Shown here in pieces: positions 39,253 through 46,183 of a stretch of DNA of 62,152 nt. The notes beneath the pieces are model-generated. The model was not told where the DNA came from. It was given only the letters and a program-made list of their open reading frames with translations, and made no database searches. Position 1 is the stretch's first letter. The number at the start of each line of letters is the position of its first letter. The position numbers and the translations under genes are program-made. This DNA comes from Streptomyces indicus (lineage in GTDB: Bacteria > Actinomycetota > Actinomycetes > Streptomycetales > Streptomycetaceae): the NCBI RefSeq assembly GCF_900100315.1, contig NZ_FNFF01000025.1, positions 1 through 62,152 on the forward strand, in the 5' to 3' direction.

Positions 39253-40409
39253 CAGTTGTAGCCCTCTCCGCCCTGGCCGATCCGGGGGTCGGGTTCCGGC
39301 CGCGGCTCCTTCGCCTTGTCTGCGGACTGCCGCTTGGTGCGCGACAGGACGGCTCGCACGGCGTTCTCCTCGACGTCGATCCGGTGCTTCGCTGCGACCT
39401 CGGCGACGATGTCCTTGGCGGGCGCATCAGGTCCGAGCAACACCGCAACATCCCGGATCGCGTCGGACTTGGTGAGTGCGGGCTGGGGCGGGCCTACCTG
39501 GGGCGCAACAGGTGTTGCGCCCTGTTGCGGCGCCCGTTCCACGGTGGTTGTCGACGGCCCGCCGTGCAGGACGAGGGCGACCTGGACGGCGTCGACGACG
39601 ACGCCGTATCCGACGAGCTGCGCGGCGAGTTCAGCGGGGGGCAGGCCGGGCTGTGCTTCGTCCGCGATGCGGATCACCTCGGCCGGGTCCATCTCGGCGA
39701 ACCGGCGCCGCAGCACCTCCTGGGCGGATCGGCTGGCCGCGGCGGCCGGTGCCGGCTCGCTGCGCCCGTACATCCTGGACAGGGCCGCATCGGCGCCGTC
39801 ACGCAGCCGCTGCCGCTGTACGGCGACGAGGTCTTGGCCGAGGGCGTTGTCGCCGCGGCCGGCCTTCTCGGCGAGCTTCCAGCTCTCGCGCAGCGCGGCG
39901 TCGCGCACAGTCTCGTCGGGGTGGTGTTGCGCAACAGCCTGCTGGTAGGCGATGCGCTGCACAGTGTCGGCGTTGCGCCGCAGTTGCTCGGCGTCGATGC
40001 CGGTGCGGTAGGTGTTGACGCGGCGTGCGATGAGGCCGAGTCCCTCGGCGGCGCCGCTCATCGCCATCGGGGTGATGCCGTACACGACGGCCTCACCGAT
40101 GTTGCGGGCGATCATCACGCCTGTTGCGCAGGCTCCCACGGGGGCCAGCCACAGGCCGATGCGGACGATGCTCGGAGACGGCTGATCCAGCATGGTGAGG
40201 CAGAGCATGGTGAGGGCGAGCACGAGCGCGAGGCCCTCGCCGGCCGCCACGACGCCCGCGGCGGTTGCTTCGCGGTGGAACTGGGCTTGGACGTTGCTGT
40301 AAGTGCCCCAGCCGCCGAAGGCTCCGACAGCGAGCATGAGTGCCGTGGCCACGCCGAGGACTGCGTACTGCCAGCTGTTCAACTGGCGCGGGTTCACGAG
40401 GGCGTTCAT
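39252..40409 (-). CDS. Multi-pass membrane protein, spread-like (Spd) partner of the translocase
   Basis: 385 residues from ATG 40409. Four membrane helices in ~15-135 (AVLGVATALMLAVGAFGGWG, GLALVLALTMLCLTML, IGLWLAPVGACATGVMIARN, TPMAMSGAAEGLGLIAR) and a soluble helical C-terminal domain with DIVAEVAAKHRIDVEENAVR, a possible winged helix. Its stop overlaps the translocase start by one base. Similar proteins precede traB in Streptomyces elements and are thought to help intramycelial spread. Confidence 0.65.
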   Translation of the reverse strand: MNALVNPRQLNSWQYAVLGVATALMLAVGAFGGWGTYSNVQAQFHREATAAGVVAAGEGLALVLALTMLCLTMLDQPSPSIVRIGLWLAPVGACATGVMIARNIGEAVVYGITPMAMSGAAEGLGLIARRVNTYRTGIDAEQLRRNADTVQRIAYQQAVAQHHPDETVRDAALRESWKLAEKAGRGDNALGQDLVAVQRQRLRDGADAALSRMYGRSEPAPAAAASRSAQEVLRRRFAEMDPAEVIRIADEAQPGLPPAELAAQLVGYGVVVDAVQVALVLHGGPSTTTVERAPQQGATPVAPQVGPPQPALTKSDAIRDVAVLLGPDAPAKDIVAEVAAKHRIDVEENAVRAVLSRTKRQSADKAKEPRPEPDPRIGQGGEGYN

Positions 40410-40582
40410 CACGCCCACCTCCGGTAGATCTTGTGGCCGAGGATCGCGACGGCCAGCGCGACGAGCAGGGCGGGCTGGTGGGCGATGGCTGCCGCCCCGG
40501 CTATCGGCGCCTCGACCAGCCACGGGTAGTGGACGGCCAGCGCGGCGAGTACGAGGCACAGCAGCCAGGACGACAAACTCAC
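40409..40582 (-). CDS. Small two-helix membrane protein
   Basis: 57 residues from GTG 40582 to TGA 40409, overlapping the next ATG (TGATG). Two hydrophobic helices: SSWLLCLVLAALAVHYPWLV and PALLVALAVAILGHKIY. The size and place match small spread proteins of Streptomyces plasmids (SpdA/SpdC-like), by inference. Confidence 0.6.
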   Translation of the reverse strand: MSLSSWLLCLVLAALAVHYPWLVEAPIAGAAAIAHQPALLVALAVAILGHKIYRRWA

Positions 40583-40594
40583 GGCGGGCTCCTC

Positions 40595-40708
40595 TCAGTC
40601 GTCGGTGTCGGTGGGCTGGTCGGGCAGGCGCATCTCGAGGTGGACGGTGTAGTCGCCGTTCTCCTCGACCTCGACCTCGCTACCGCTGTCGGTGGTCGCA
40701 CGTGCCAT
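40595..40708 (-). CDS. Very small acidic protein
   Basis: 37 residues from ATG 40708 with AAGGGAG upstream: DSGSEVEVEENGDYTVHLEM then RLPDQPTDTDD. Its leader (GGGAGCCCG-N2-ATG) matches those of the two genes before it, supporting translation. Function unknown. Confidence 0.5.
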   Translation of the reverse strand: MARATTDSGSEVEVEENGDYTVHLEMRLPDQPTDTDD

Positions 40709-40742
40709 GACGGGCTCCCTTCGGGTGGTGGGGCGGCTTGGG

Positions 40743-40901
40743 TTAGCGCTGGTCGCTGTTCTTCTCGTGGGCTCGGAGCGCGTCGAGGGCTTGTTCGTCC
40801 GCAACGGCCCACTCCGGTGAGTTCTCGCCGAACTGCCTGGCAGCCTCATCGCGGGCGTCCAGGGCGTCGTTCAGTGCGTCAGACGTCTGCTTCCAGCCCA
40901 T
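40743..40901 (-). CDS. Small helical protein
   Basis: 52 residues from ATG 40901, leader GAGGAGCCCGCT. TSDALNDALDARDEAARQFG then WAVADEQALDALRAHEKN form helices. Similar small genes fill the transfer modules of Streptomyces elements. Function unknown. Confidence 0.55.
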   Translation of the reverse strand: MGWKQTSDALNDALDARDEAARQFGENSPEWAVADEQALDALRAHEKNSDQR

Positions 40902-40986
40902 AGCGGGCTCCTCTCGGGTTGCGGGCCGGGCTGTCCGGCCCCACCGCACCCCCACGGAGCGAGCCGCGGGGGACGGAAGGGCCGGA

Positions 40987-41175
40987 TCAGAGGCTCTTCA
41001 GTTCCTTGTTGATCTGGTCGAGCTTGTACTGGTAGGCGGCGACCTTGTCGTCCAAGGGGTGGAGGTGGCTGGTCCCGGTAATCTCCTGCCATTGGGCGGC
41101 TTCGTCGCGGCACGCCTCCATCAGGGCGGCTTCGGCTCGCAGCTCATCGGCGGTGGGTCGGCGGAACAGGCCCAT
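40987..41175 (-). CDS. Small helical protein
   Basis: 62 residues from ATG 41175, leader GAGGAGCCCGTC. TADELRAEAALMEACRDEAA, HPLDDKVAAYQYKLDQINKE: two amphipathic helices, possibly a small coiled coil. Function unknown. Confidence 0.6.
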   Translation of the reverse strand: MGLFRRPTADELRAEAALMEACRDEAAQWQEITGTSHLHPLDDKVAAYQYKLDQINKELKSL

Positions 41176-41275
41176 GACGGGCTCCTCTCGGTTGGTGCTG
41201 GTGGCTACCACCAGCGGGATTGAGGTTCAGGCACCCGTTGTGTACGGGTGCGACGTGCAAGCTGGGGCGAGCGGG

Positions 41276-41656
41276 TCAGCGTTCGACGACGGCCTTGTCG
41301 AGGTCTCGGTGTCGGACCTGGGTGCTGTGCCCGTCGGCGCGCAGCTGGTCGGCGAGCGCGCGGGCGAACACGGGGGCGCGATGCCGACCGCCAGCACATC
41401 CGGAGGCGACGGTCACGACGCCGGCTGACGGGCCCTCGCTGAACGCGGTCACAGCGTGGGCAGTCGCCTGTACCAGGGCGAGGACGCCTGGTGTGGCCAT
41501 GGCCGCAGCCTGTACCGGCTCGTCGTCGGCGGTCATGTGGCGTAGCTCCGGGGAGACGTGCGGGTCCCGGAAGTGGTGCCGCAGGTCGATCGTCAGGTGC
41601 GCGGCGGGCGGCGCCTCGTGCAGGAACCCGAACGACGTGATCTCCACGACGGCCAT
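41276..41656 (-). CDS. RapZ C-terminal-domain-like protein
   Basis: 126 residues from ATG 41656, ribosome site AAGGAGG. SFGFLHEAPPAAHLTIDLRH, FRDPHVSPELRHMTADDEPV and VTVASGCAGGRHRAPVFARA, HRDLDKAVVER match the C-terminal domain of RapZ, which in E. coli binds the small RNA GlmZ and, in other species, nucleotides or amino sugars. The N-terminal P-loop kinase domain is absent. This lone domain recurs in actinobacterial mobile elements; role unknown. Start overlaps the upstream stop. Confidence 0.8.
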   Translation of the reverse strand: MAVVEITSFGFLHEAPPAAHLTIDLRHHFRDPHVSPELRHMTADDEPVQAAAMATPGVLALVQATAHAVTAFSEGPSAGVVTVASGCAGGRHRAPVFARALADQLRADGHSTQVRHRDLDKAVVER

Positions 41657-41817
41657 CACGCCGCCTCCTTGTGGAGGTGGGCGCACTTGTCGCGCCAGTC
41701 GGAGTGCTCGTCGCAGGTGCGGCGCTCGGCGTCCGGGACGTTGTAGGTCCGCTCACGCCACAGCGCACGGTCCAGCTGGTCGGTGATGGCGAGTCGCATC
41801 GGGGTGACGGTGCTCAT
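41656..41817 (-). CDS. Small hypothetical protein
   Basis: 53 residues from ATG 41817. ITDQLDRALWRERTYNVPDA, ERRTCDEHSDWRDKCAHLHK; the C..H....C..H pattern near the end may bind a metal. Overlaps both neighbours by one to four bases, so it is translationally coupled. Confidence 0.6.
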   Translation of the reverse strand: MSTVTPMRLAITDQLDRALWRERTYNVPDAERRTCDEHSDWRDKCAHLHKEAA

Positions 41818-42233
41818 GCCGGCACCCCCACTGCGGCGCTCGCCAGGTCGCGGATGCGGGCGGCGAACTGCTCGACACGAGCCGCGAACAGGACGGCCTG
41901 GGCGGGCGACAGGTGGAAGCCCTCCGAGCCGTCGTCGATAACGACGACTGGGGCGCGCTCGGCGACCCGCGTGGAGAACGCGTCCGACCACAGGTACGTC
42001 GACAGCAGCAGCTCGACCTCAGGGCCAGCAGTCGGCACGATCAGATCAGAGGTTGCACCCCGGTGGTGCACGTCAACGAGATGCCCCTCGTTCTCCGCGA
42101 CGTGGTCGAGGGAGCACCACGACGGGCACTCGATGTGAACGTGGGAGCCGGCAACCAGTGCCGGGACGATGCGGGAAGCGGGAGGCGATTCGACCGGCAG
42201 CTCATGGGCGCGGGTCTGTAACGTAGAACTCAT
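41814..42233 (-). CDS. DUF6907-like hypothetical protein, first gene of the transfer module
   Basis: 139 residues from ATG 42233, ribosome site AAGGAGA. IECPSWCSLDHVAENEGHLV with HHRG is the CPxWC...DH...H motif of a zinc-binding Streptomyces family (DUF6907 by memory), followed by beta strands and a helix SPAQAVLFAARVEQFAARIR. It is the first gene behind the operator-controlled promoter at 42336-42365. Confidence 0.6.
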   Translation of the reverse strand: MSSTLQTRAHELPVESPPASRIVPALVAGSHVHIECPSWCSLDHVAENEGHLVDVHHRGATSDLIVPTAGPEVELLLSTYLWSDAFSTRVAERAPVVVIDDGSEGFHLSPAQAVLFAARVEQFAARIRDLASAAVGVPA

Positions 42234-42335
42234 GGTCTGTCTCCTTGCTTGGGAAGGCTTAGACCTAGGCCCCGTTTCGGTGTTCCAGCACCGGGCGGGG
42301 CCGTTCTGTTGGCGTGGTGACTGCCAACACGCCCC

Positions 42336-42365
42336 ACCGTAGGGAACATTATGTTCCTTCGTCAA
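42336..42365 (-). promoter_or_regulatory. Leftward promoter of the transfer module with operator in spacer
   Basis: -35 TTGACG (42365-42360), 18-base spacer, -10 TACGGT (42341-42336). The spacer contains GGAACATTATGTTCC (42343-42357), a perfect palindrome with 7-base arms. GAAC and GTTC are five bases apart, so it is not the usual LexA box (four). A second inverted repeat TGTTGGC/GCCAACA lies at ~42317-42339. A repressor here (one of the divergent HTH genes) would control transfer. Confidence 0.7.
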
Positions 42366-42413
42366 GCGGCTCGACCTAGGCATTTCTGACCTGTTCGCGT
42401 AACGTCATGTCTC

Positions 42414-42662
42414 ATGACGGCGAATGGGACACTGACCGCTATGGATAAGCGATCACTGGAGCAGTTCGCGCAGAGGTTCAGAGAGTCCGAGACTCGAACT
42501 GAGATCCTGCGCCAGGAGTTGGCGGTGGCCATCCGACAGGCCACCGCCGATGACGTGCCCCAGAAAGACATCTGCGAGGCCACCGGCTACACCCGCCAAC
42601 AGGTCCGCCGAATCGTCCAGGCCGGCAACGCTGAGCCGCTCGACCGGGACGAGATCGACTAA
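42414..42662 (+). CDS. Small HTH protein, divergent from the transfer module
   Basis: 82 residues from ATG 42414 (ATG 42441 possible). EQFAQRFRESETRTEILRQE and VPQKDICEATGYTRQQVRRI form a helix-turn-helix of the resolvase/Hin-like short type. TAACGT eight bases before the start could be a -10 box of a leaderless mRNA. It lies back-to-back with the transfer promoter and may be its repressor. Confidence 0.65.
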   Translation: MTANGTLTAMDKRSLEQFAQRFRESETRTEILRQELAVAIRQATADDVPQKDICEATGYTRQQVRRIVQAGNAEPLDRDEID

Positions 42663-42709
42663 GGGGCTGCAGAGCGCTCCGCGACTCGTCATGACCACAA
42701 GGTGACGGC

Positions 42710-42779
42710 ATTCCGGTGTCACTCGCGGCGTCCGTGCGGGCGTCAGAGCGGCGACATCAGGGGCGTCATTTCGGTGTCA
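42710..42779 (+). repeat. Direct repeats ATTyCGGTGTCA upstream of the XRE gene
   Basis: ATTCCGGTGTCA (42710-42721) and ATTTCGGTGTCA (42768-42779) differ at one base and start 58 bases apart, between the two rightward regulator genes. Possible operator sites of the XRE or GntR-like protein. Confidence 0.45.
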
Positions 42780-42810
42780 TAACAAGCCTCGGAGGGCTAC
42801 CTTGGATCAC

Positions 42811-43575
42811 ATGACGACACCCAACGCGACACTGCGAGCAGTACGTATGGGCATGCTCATGAGTCAGGAAGACTTCGCCCACGCCATAAGGGACGCCGGC
42901 GAGCGCGCCGGGCAGCCCAATGGCGCCAACAAGCGGCTCGTTCAGCGCTGGGAGTCCGGCTCCATCACCGTCCCGCGCGGCAACTACGCCCGCGCGCTTG
43001 AGGTTGTGACCGGCCTGCCGATCGACTCGCTCGGCTTCAACACCGCAGGCCCGGTGGCCCGCGTCGCGAACGATGGCCAGGGCGGGCACGACGTCACGCC
43101 CTCCCCGGAGGGTGTCGCAGCACCGAACCCGGGTCCCACGCCCGCAACCTCACCCCGCGCCAACTACTCGGGGGTGTGGCTCTCCCGCTACGAGTACTAC
43201 TCCAGCGGTCGGGACTCCAGCTTCATCGGTCAGCACTACGTCGTCGTACTCCAGCACGGCAACCGGATCACCGTCCGATCCCTGCCCAATGGATCCTCGA
43301 ACCCCAACTCCCCGCTCACCATGGATCTCACGATCGACGGCAGCGTCATCACCGGCACGTGGGTGGAGCAGACTGCCGAGGACGGCTACTACCGCGGGGC
43401 TCGGTACCACGGCGCGATCCAGATGCTCGTCGAACCCACCGGCCGCCGCATGGCCGGCAAGTGGGTCGGCTTCGGCAAGGACATGGACATCAATAGCGGG
43501 CCGTGGGAGCTGTCGCTGCAGGACTCCTCGACGAATCAGGCGACCGTCGCGAAGTACAACCGGGTGCCCGAGTGA
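42811..43575 (+). CDS. XRE regulator with C-terminal beta domain
   Basis: 254 residues from ATG 42811 (TTG 42802 would add three). N-terminal HTH: MGMLMSQEDFAHAIRDAG, NKRLVQRWESGSITVPRGNY; a Pro-rich linker; then a beta domain with YSGVWLSRYEYYSSGRDSSF, HYVVVLQHGNRITVRSLP and AGKWVGFGKDMDINSGPWEL, a combination common in Streptomyces regulators. TACCTT seven bases upstream suggests a leaderless mRNA. Its stop overlaps the GTG of the GIY-YIG gene, so they are co-expressed. It may sense a ligand and control the transfer module. Confidence 0.75.
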   Translation: MTTPNATLRAVRMGMLMSQEDFAHAIRDAGERAGQPNGANKRLVQRWESGSITVPRGNYARALEVVTGLPIDSLGFNTAGPVARVANDGQGGHDVTPSPEGVAAPNPGPTPATSPRANYSGVWLSRYEYYSSGRDSSFIGQHYVVVLQHGNRITVRSLPNGSSNPNSPLTMDLTIDGSVITGTWVEQTAEDGYYRGARYHGAIQMLVEPTGRRMAGKWVGFGKDMDINSGPWELSLQDSSTNQATVAKYNRVPE

Positions 43576-44144
43576 CCGCCCAGGTCGGGCCAGGGAAGGG
43601 CGCGCCGATCGCTGGACGCACTGCGGTCTACCGGTTCTTCGACGCGGACGACGTCCTGCTGTACGTCGGCATCGCCACCAACGTCACGAAACGCTGGAGG
43701 CAGCACGAGAACGCGAAGAACTGGTGGCATTTGATAGCCCGGTCGTCAGTGACATGGTTCGAGTCCAGGTCTGGCGCGGAGGCGGAGGAAGCTCGCTCAG
43801 TCGATGAGGAGCGCCCCCTGTACAACGCCCGGAAGCACCCTGAAGGCGGTTGGGAACAGCTGCGATACGACGACAGCGCGGACCTGGAACGAGCCCACCT
43901 CAAGCTCCAATGCGACCTGGCGGACGGAACGTTGCTTCCTGGGCAACGAATCTTCGTCACCCGCCTCGCGTCCCAGTACGGCGTGTCTGCAAGCACCCTC
44001 CGTTGGGCCTTCGAACTGCTGCCGATCGGCACTTTCGACTGCAGCCGAAAAGGGCTCGTCTTCGTAGCTAGAGAGGCCGACAAGCCGCGAGACATTCGCT
44101 ACGCCCGCAAGCGTGTCCAGTACCCGCGCGTGGCTCGCTGGTGA
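43572..44144 (+). CDS. GIY-YIG nuclease fused to a GntR-like winged helix
   Basis: 190 residues from GTG 43572. N-terminal GIY-YIG domain: AVYRFFDADDVLLYVGIATN (Y...YVG), KRWRQHENAKNWW with the conserved Arg/His, and a downstream catalytic-type Glu in EAEEARSVDEE then PLYNARKHPEG. C-terminal ~85 residues: HLKLQCDLADGTLLPGQRIF, TRLASQYGVSASTLRWAFEL, a GntR-type winged HTH, as in KorSA repressors of Streptomyces elements. It might bind operator DNA and nick it, or be a nuclease targeted by the HTH. Confidence 0.8.
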   Translation: MTAQVGPGKGAPIAGRTAVYRFFDADDVLLYVGIATNVTKRWRQHENAKNWWHLIARSSVTWFESRSGAEAEEARSVDEERPLYNARKHPEGGWEQLRYDDSADLERAHLKLQCDLADGTLLPGQRIFVTRLASQYGVSASTLRWAFELLPIGTFDCSRKGLVFVAREADKPRDIRYARKRVQYPRVARW

Positions 44145-44193
44145 TCAGTGTGGCCATCGACGAGACCCTGCCGCACTGACCCCAGACATACGT

Positions 44194-44224
44194 GAACGCC
44201 CCACCCGTGCTGGGTGGGGCGTTC
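44194..44224. terminator. Bidirectional terminator between convergent operons
   Basis: GAACGCCCCACCC (44194-44206) and GGGTGGGGCGTTC (44212-44224) pair perfectly around GTGCT. It separates the rightward regulator operon from the end of the leftward replication operon. Confidence 0.8.
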
Positions 44225-44225
44225 G

Positions 44226-44414
44226 CTATTGGGGCTCGCACTGGTGGGAGATGCGGATCAGGAGGCCCGACCATGTGCGGGCTTCTTCGGTCTCGCCCTC
44301 GCAGTCCTTCGTGAGGCAGACGCGCGGCCCTATCCGCCCGGCCGGCTCCGGCTGGCCGATGCCGAGTTCCCGTTCGAGGCGCGCGATCTTCTCGTAGTCG
44401 GGCCGGCCGCTCAC
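44226..44414 (-). CDS. Small hypothetical protein at the end of the early operon
   Basis: 62 residues from GTG 44414, overlapping the upstream stop (GTGA). DYEKIARLERELGIGQPEPA, RVCLTKDCEGETEEARTWSG. One helix and a Cys-containing strand; no family recognised. Confidence 0.6.
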   Translation of the reverse strand: MSGRPDYEKIARLERELGIGQPEPAGRIGPRVCLTKDCEGETEEARTWSGLLIRISHQCEPQ

Positions 44415-45055
44415 GCCGCGTTCCTTTCGGCGAGCGGGAGTTGCTTGAACAGTTCGTCGTGCCCGTAGTGGGTCTGGCATCCGCCGCACTGCTGGCCCGG
44501 GGAGTCGAGCGTGACCTTGAGGACGACTCCGCACGGGCACTGCAGGGGGATGCGCCGGGGTGGCCGTTCGCCGGAGATCTGGGCTTCGCACCGCCTCCGC
44601 AACTGGCCGATTTCCCGGCTGAATTCGTCGAAGGCGACGTGCCGTTCGGCGGCCCATGGGAGCAGGGTGCGAAGCCGCTTGACTGCCTGGTCGCATTGCT
44701 GCTGCAGGTCGCCCTCCCACCGTGGGTGCCGGTAGTCGAGTTGCTCGTGCCAGTCGATGATCCATGTCTGCAGAATGGTCACGACCCCGCCGCGCGCTAT
44801 GAGGCTCAGCGGCTCCAGCCGGACCGGGATTGGGGCTGTGCGGCTTCCGGAGACTGAGGGGCCACCCGCGCTGCTTCCGGGCATAAGGCGTGCCCCGAGG
44901 CGGGCGTACAGGCCATCGGAGCCGGCGAAGGCGCGCAGGTCCAGGTCTGTGCGGTCGAGGCAGATGCGGCATCCGTAGTGCTGGAGTTCGTCGGCGTACA
45001 GGTTGCGGCCGCAGCAGGTGCAGCGGGGGCTGGCGTCGTCGAGGTTGGTGTGCAC
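44411..45055 (-). CDS. Zinc-finger-containing phage hypothetical
   Basis: 214 residues from GTG 45055 (GGAGC upstream; a longer ATG start at 45118 is possible). N-terminal RCTCCGRNLYADELQHYGCR with CRICLDR is a four-Cys zinc ribbon; the C-terminal LQCPCGVVLKVTLDSPGQQC with GGCQTHYG is a second one. The middle is helical (IIDWHEQLDYRHPRWEGDLQ). Recurrent in Streptomyces prophages; role unknown, DNA or RNA binding likely. Confidence 0.65.
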   Translation of the reverse strand: MHTNLDDASPRCTCCGRNLYADELQHYGCRICLDRTDLDLRAFAGSDGLYARLGARLMPGSSAGGPSVSGSRTAPIPVRLEPLSLIARGGVVTILQTWIIDWHEQLDYRHPRWEGDLQQQCDQAVKRLRTLLPWAAERHVAFDEFSREIGQLRRRCEAQISGERPPRRIPLQCPCGVVLKVTLDSPGQQCGGCQTHYGHDELFKQLPLAERNAA

Positions 45056-45116
45056 GGCGGTGCTCCGTTCGATGGTGCGGGTGGTGACCCCTGGTGCGGA
45101 TGATCGTTGGCGCGGC

Positions 45117-45290
45117 ATGGCGAAAAAGGATCACCTCAAGCGGTCGGTCGCGTTCGAGCGCATTCGGGAGCCGGCGCAGCGGGAGCGTCCGGCGGGGCTG
45201 TCAGCGCGACGCCGTTTGATCGCCGAGGTGTGTGGCGACCCGCTACCTGATGAGCCGGACGACGAGGCGGCTACTCGCCAGCCTTCTTGA
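45117..45290 (+). CDS. Possible small basic protein on the opposite strand
   Basis: 57 residues from ATG 45117: KKDHLKRSVAFERIREPAQR, GLSARRRLIAEVCGDPLPDE. It is rightward in a leftward operon, divergent from 44411-45055 and overlapping the end of the next leftward gene by 20 bases. GATGAT upstream could be a -10 box. Amino-acid content is plausible, but evidence is thin. Confidence 0.4.
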   Translation: MAKKDHLKRSVAFERIREPAQRERPAGLSARRRLIAEVCGDPLPDEPDDEAATRQPS

Positions 45291-45588
45291 GGTCCCAGAC
45301 CCGGTCCGCGGCGATGTCTTCGGCCAGTGTGGGGCCGTCACTGGTGTAGGCGGCTTGCGGTATGAGCCCGCGGCGGCGTGCTTCGCGGACGGCTGCGGAC
45401 CGTTTCTGTTCGCGGGGTAGCCAGGCGACGCCGAGGCGGATGTACGCCTCGGTGAGGAGGGTGGAGACGCGTTCGCGGGTGACGCCCATGCGGACGGCGA
45501 CAGTGGCGAGGGAGGCGCCGTCGGCGGCGTGGGTGAGGGCTTCGGCTTGCCGGCCGGTGAGTGGCATGCGCTTCGGGCCGCGTGTCAT
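45271..45588 (-). CDS. LuxR-type HTH protein
   Basis: 105 residues from ATG 45588. PLTGRQAEALTHAADGASLA and VAVRMGVTRERVSTLLTEAY, IRLGVAWLPREQKR form a GerE/LuxR-like HTH near the N-terminus. It overlaps the upstream gene by four bases. It could act as a late-gene activator in this operon; no receiver or ligand domain is present. Confidence 0.7.
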   Translation of the reverse strand: MTRGPKRMPLTGRQAEALTHAADGASLATVAVRMGVTRERVSTLLTEAYIRLGVAWLPREQKRSAAVREARRRGLIPQAAYTSDGPTLAEDIAADRVWDLKKAGE

Positions 45589-45893
45589 CGCTGCTCCTGG
45601 GTGCCGTGGTCGTGTCCGATCAGGTGCCGGAGCGCCTGCTCGATGACGACGGTGGGGATGTGTCGGGGGTAGTGCTGGGCGAGTAGGCGCTTGATGGTGG
45701 GGTTGGTCCAGCGGCCTTGCGCTTGCGTGCGTTCCTTGTGTGCCTTCAGAAACTCGAGGGCGACGCCAGCGATGGTGTCGGGGTGGTCGAACACATAGCC
45801 GCTGGCGCTGGTGTTGCAGTGCCGGCGGATCGCGGCGGCGAGCGCGCGGGCCTTGTGGCTGTCGACGGCCGGGGCGCCTTCTGCGGTCGTCAC
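45585..45893 (-). CDS. Hypothetical helical protein
   Basis: 102 residues from GTG 45893. SHKARALAAAIRRHCNTSAS, DTIAGVALEFLKAHKERTQA and PTIKRLLAQHYPRHIPTVVI form helices that may be a winged-helix-like fold. Four-base overlaps with both neighbours indicate coupling. Function unknown. Confidence 0.6.
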   Translation of the reverse strand: MTTAEGAPAVDSHKARALAAAIRRHCNTSASGYVFDHPDTIAGVALEFLKAHKERTQAQGRWTNPTIKRLLAQHYPRHIPTVVIEQALRHLIGHDHGTQEQR

Positions 45894-46123
45894 GATGCCT
45901 CCTCGTCGATCCAGACGACGCGGGTTTTGCCGCCGTGCCCGTGGATGGCTTCGACGTCGGCGACGGACCGGTAGACGGCTATCGAGGTGAGCGCGGTCAG
46001 CCAGCGCAGTGCGACGGTGCCGTCGGTGAACTGGAGGCCTTCGACGACGAGGCCAGTACCGGAGGTGCCGGTCTCGTCGATGTCGCGCTGGAGGTGGAAG
46101 CGGCGCGGGAGTTGAGCGGTCAT
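45890..46123 (-). CDS. Small phage hypothetical protein
   Basis: 77 residues from ATG 46123. RRFHLQRDIDETGTSGTGLV, DGTVALRWLTALTSIAVYRS, HGHGGKTRVVWIDEE: a compact beta fold frequent in Streptomyces phages and prophages. Function unknown. Confidence 0.65.
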   Translation of the reverse strand: MTAQLPRRFHLQRDIDETGTSGTGLVVEGLQFTDGTVALRWLTALTSIAVYRSVADVEAIHGHGGKTRVVWIDEEAS

Positions 46124-46183
46124 GGGTGCTGCTCCAGGGGTTGGGGTGGGGCGGCGGCCGGCATGCCACCGCCCCGAAGCGGG

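Noticed and set aside
42343..42357. LexA (SOS) box at GGAACATTATGTTCC
   Set aside because: Actinobacterial LexA sites have GAAC and GTTC four bases apart; here five. Its central place in the spacer fits a dedicated phage or element repressor better.
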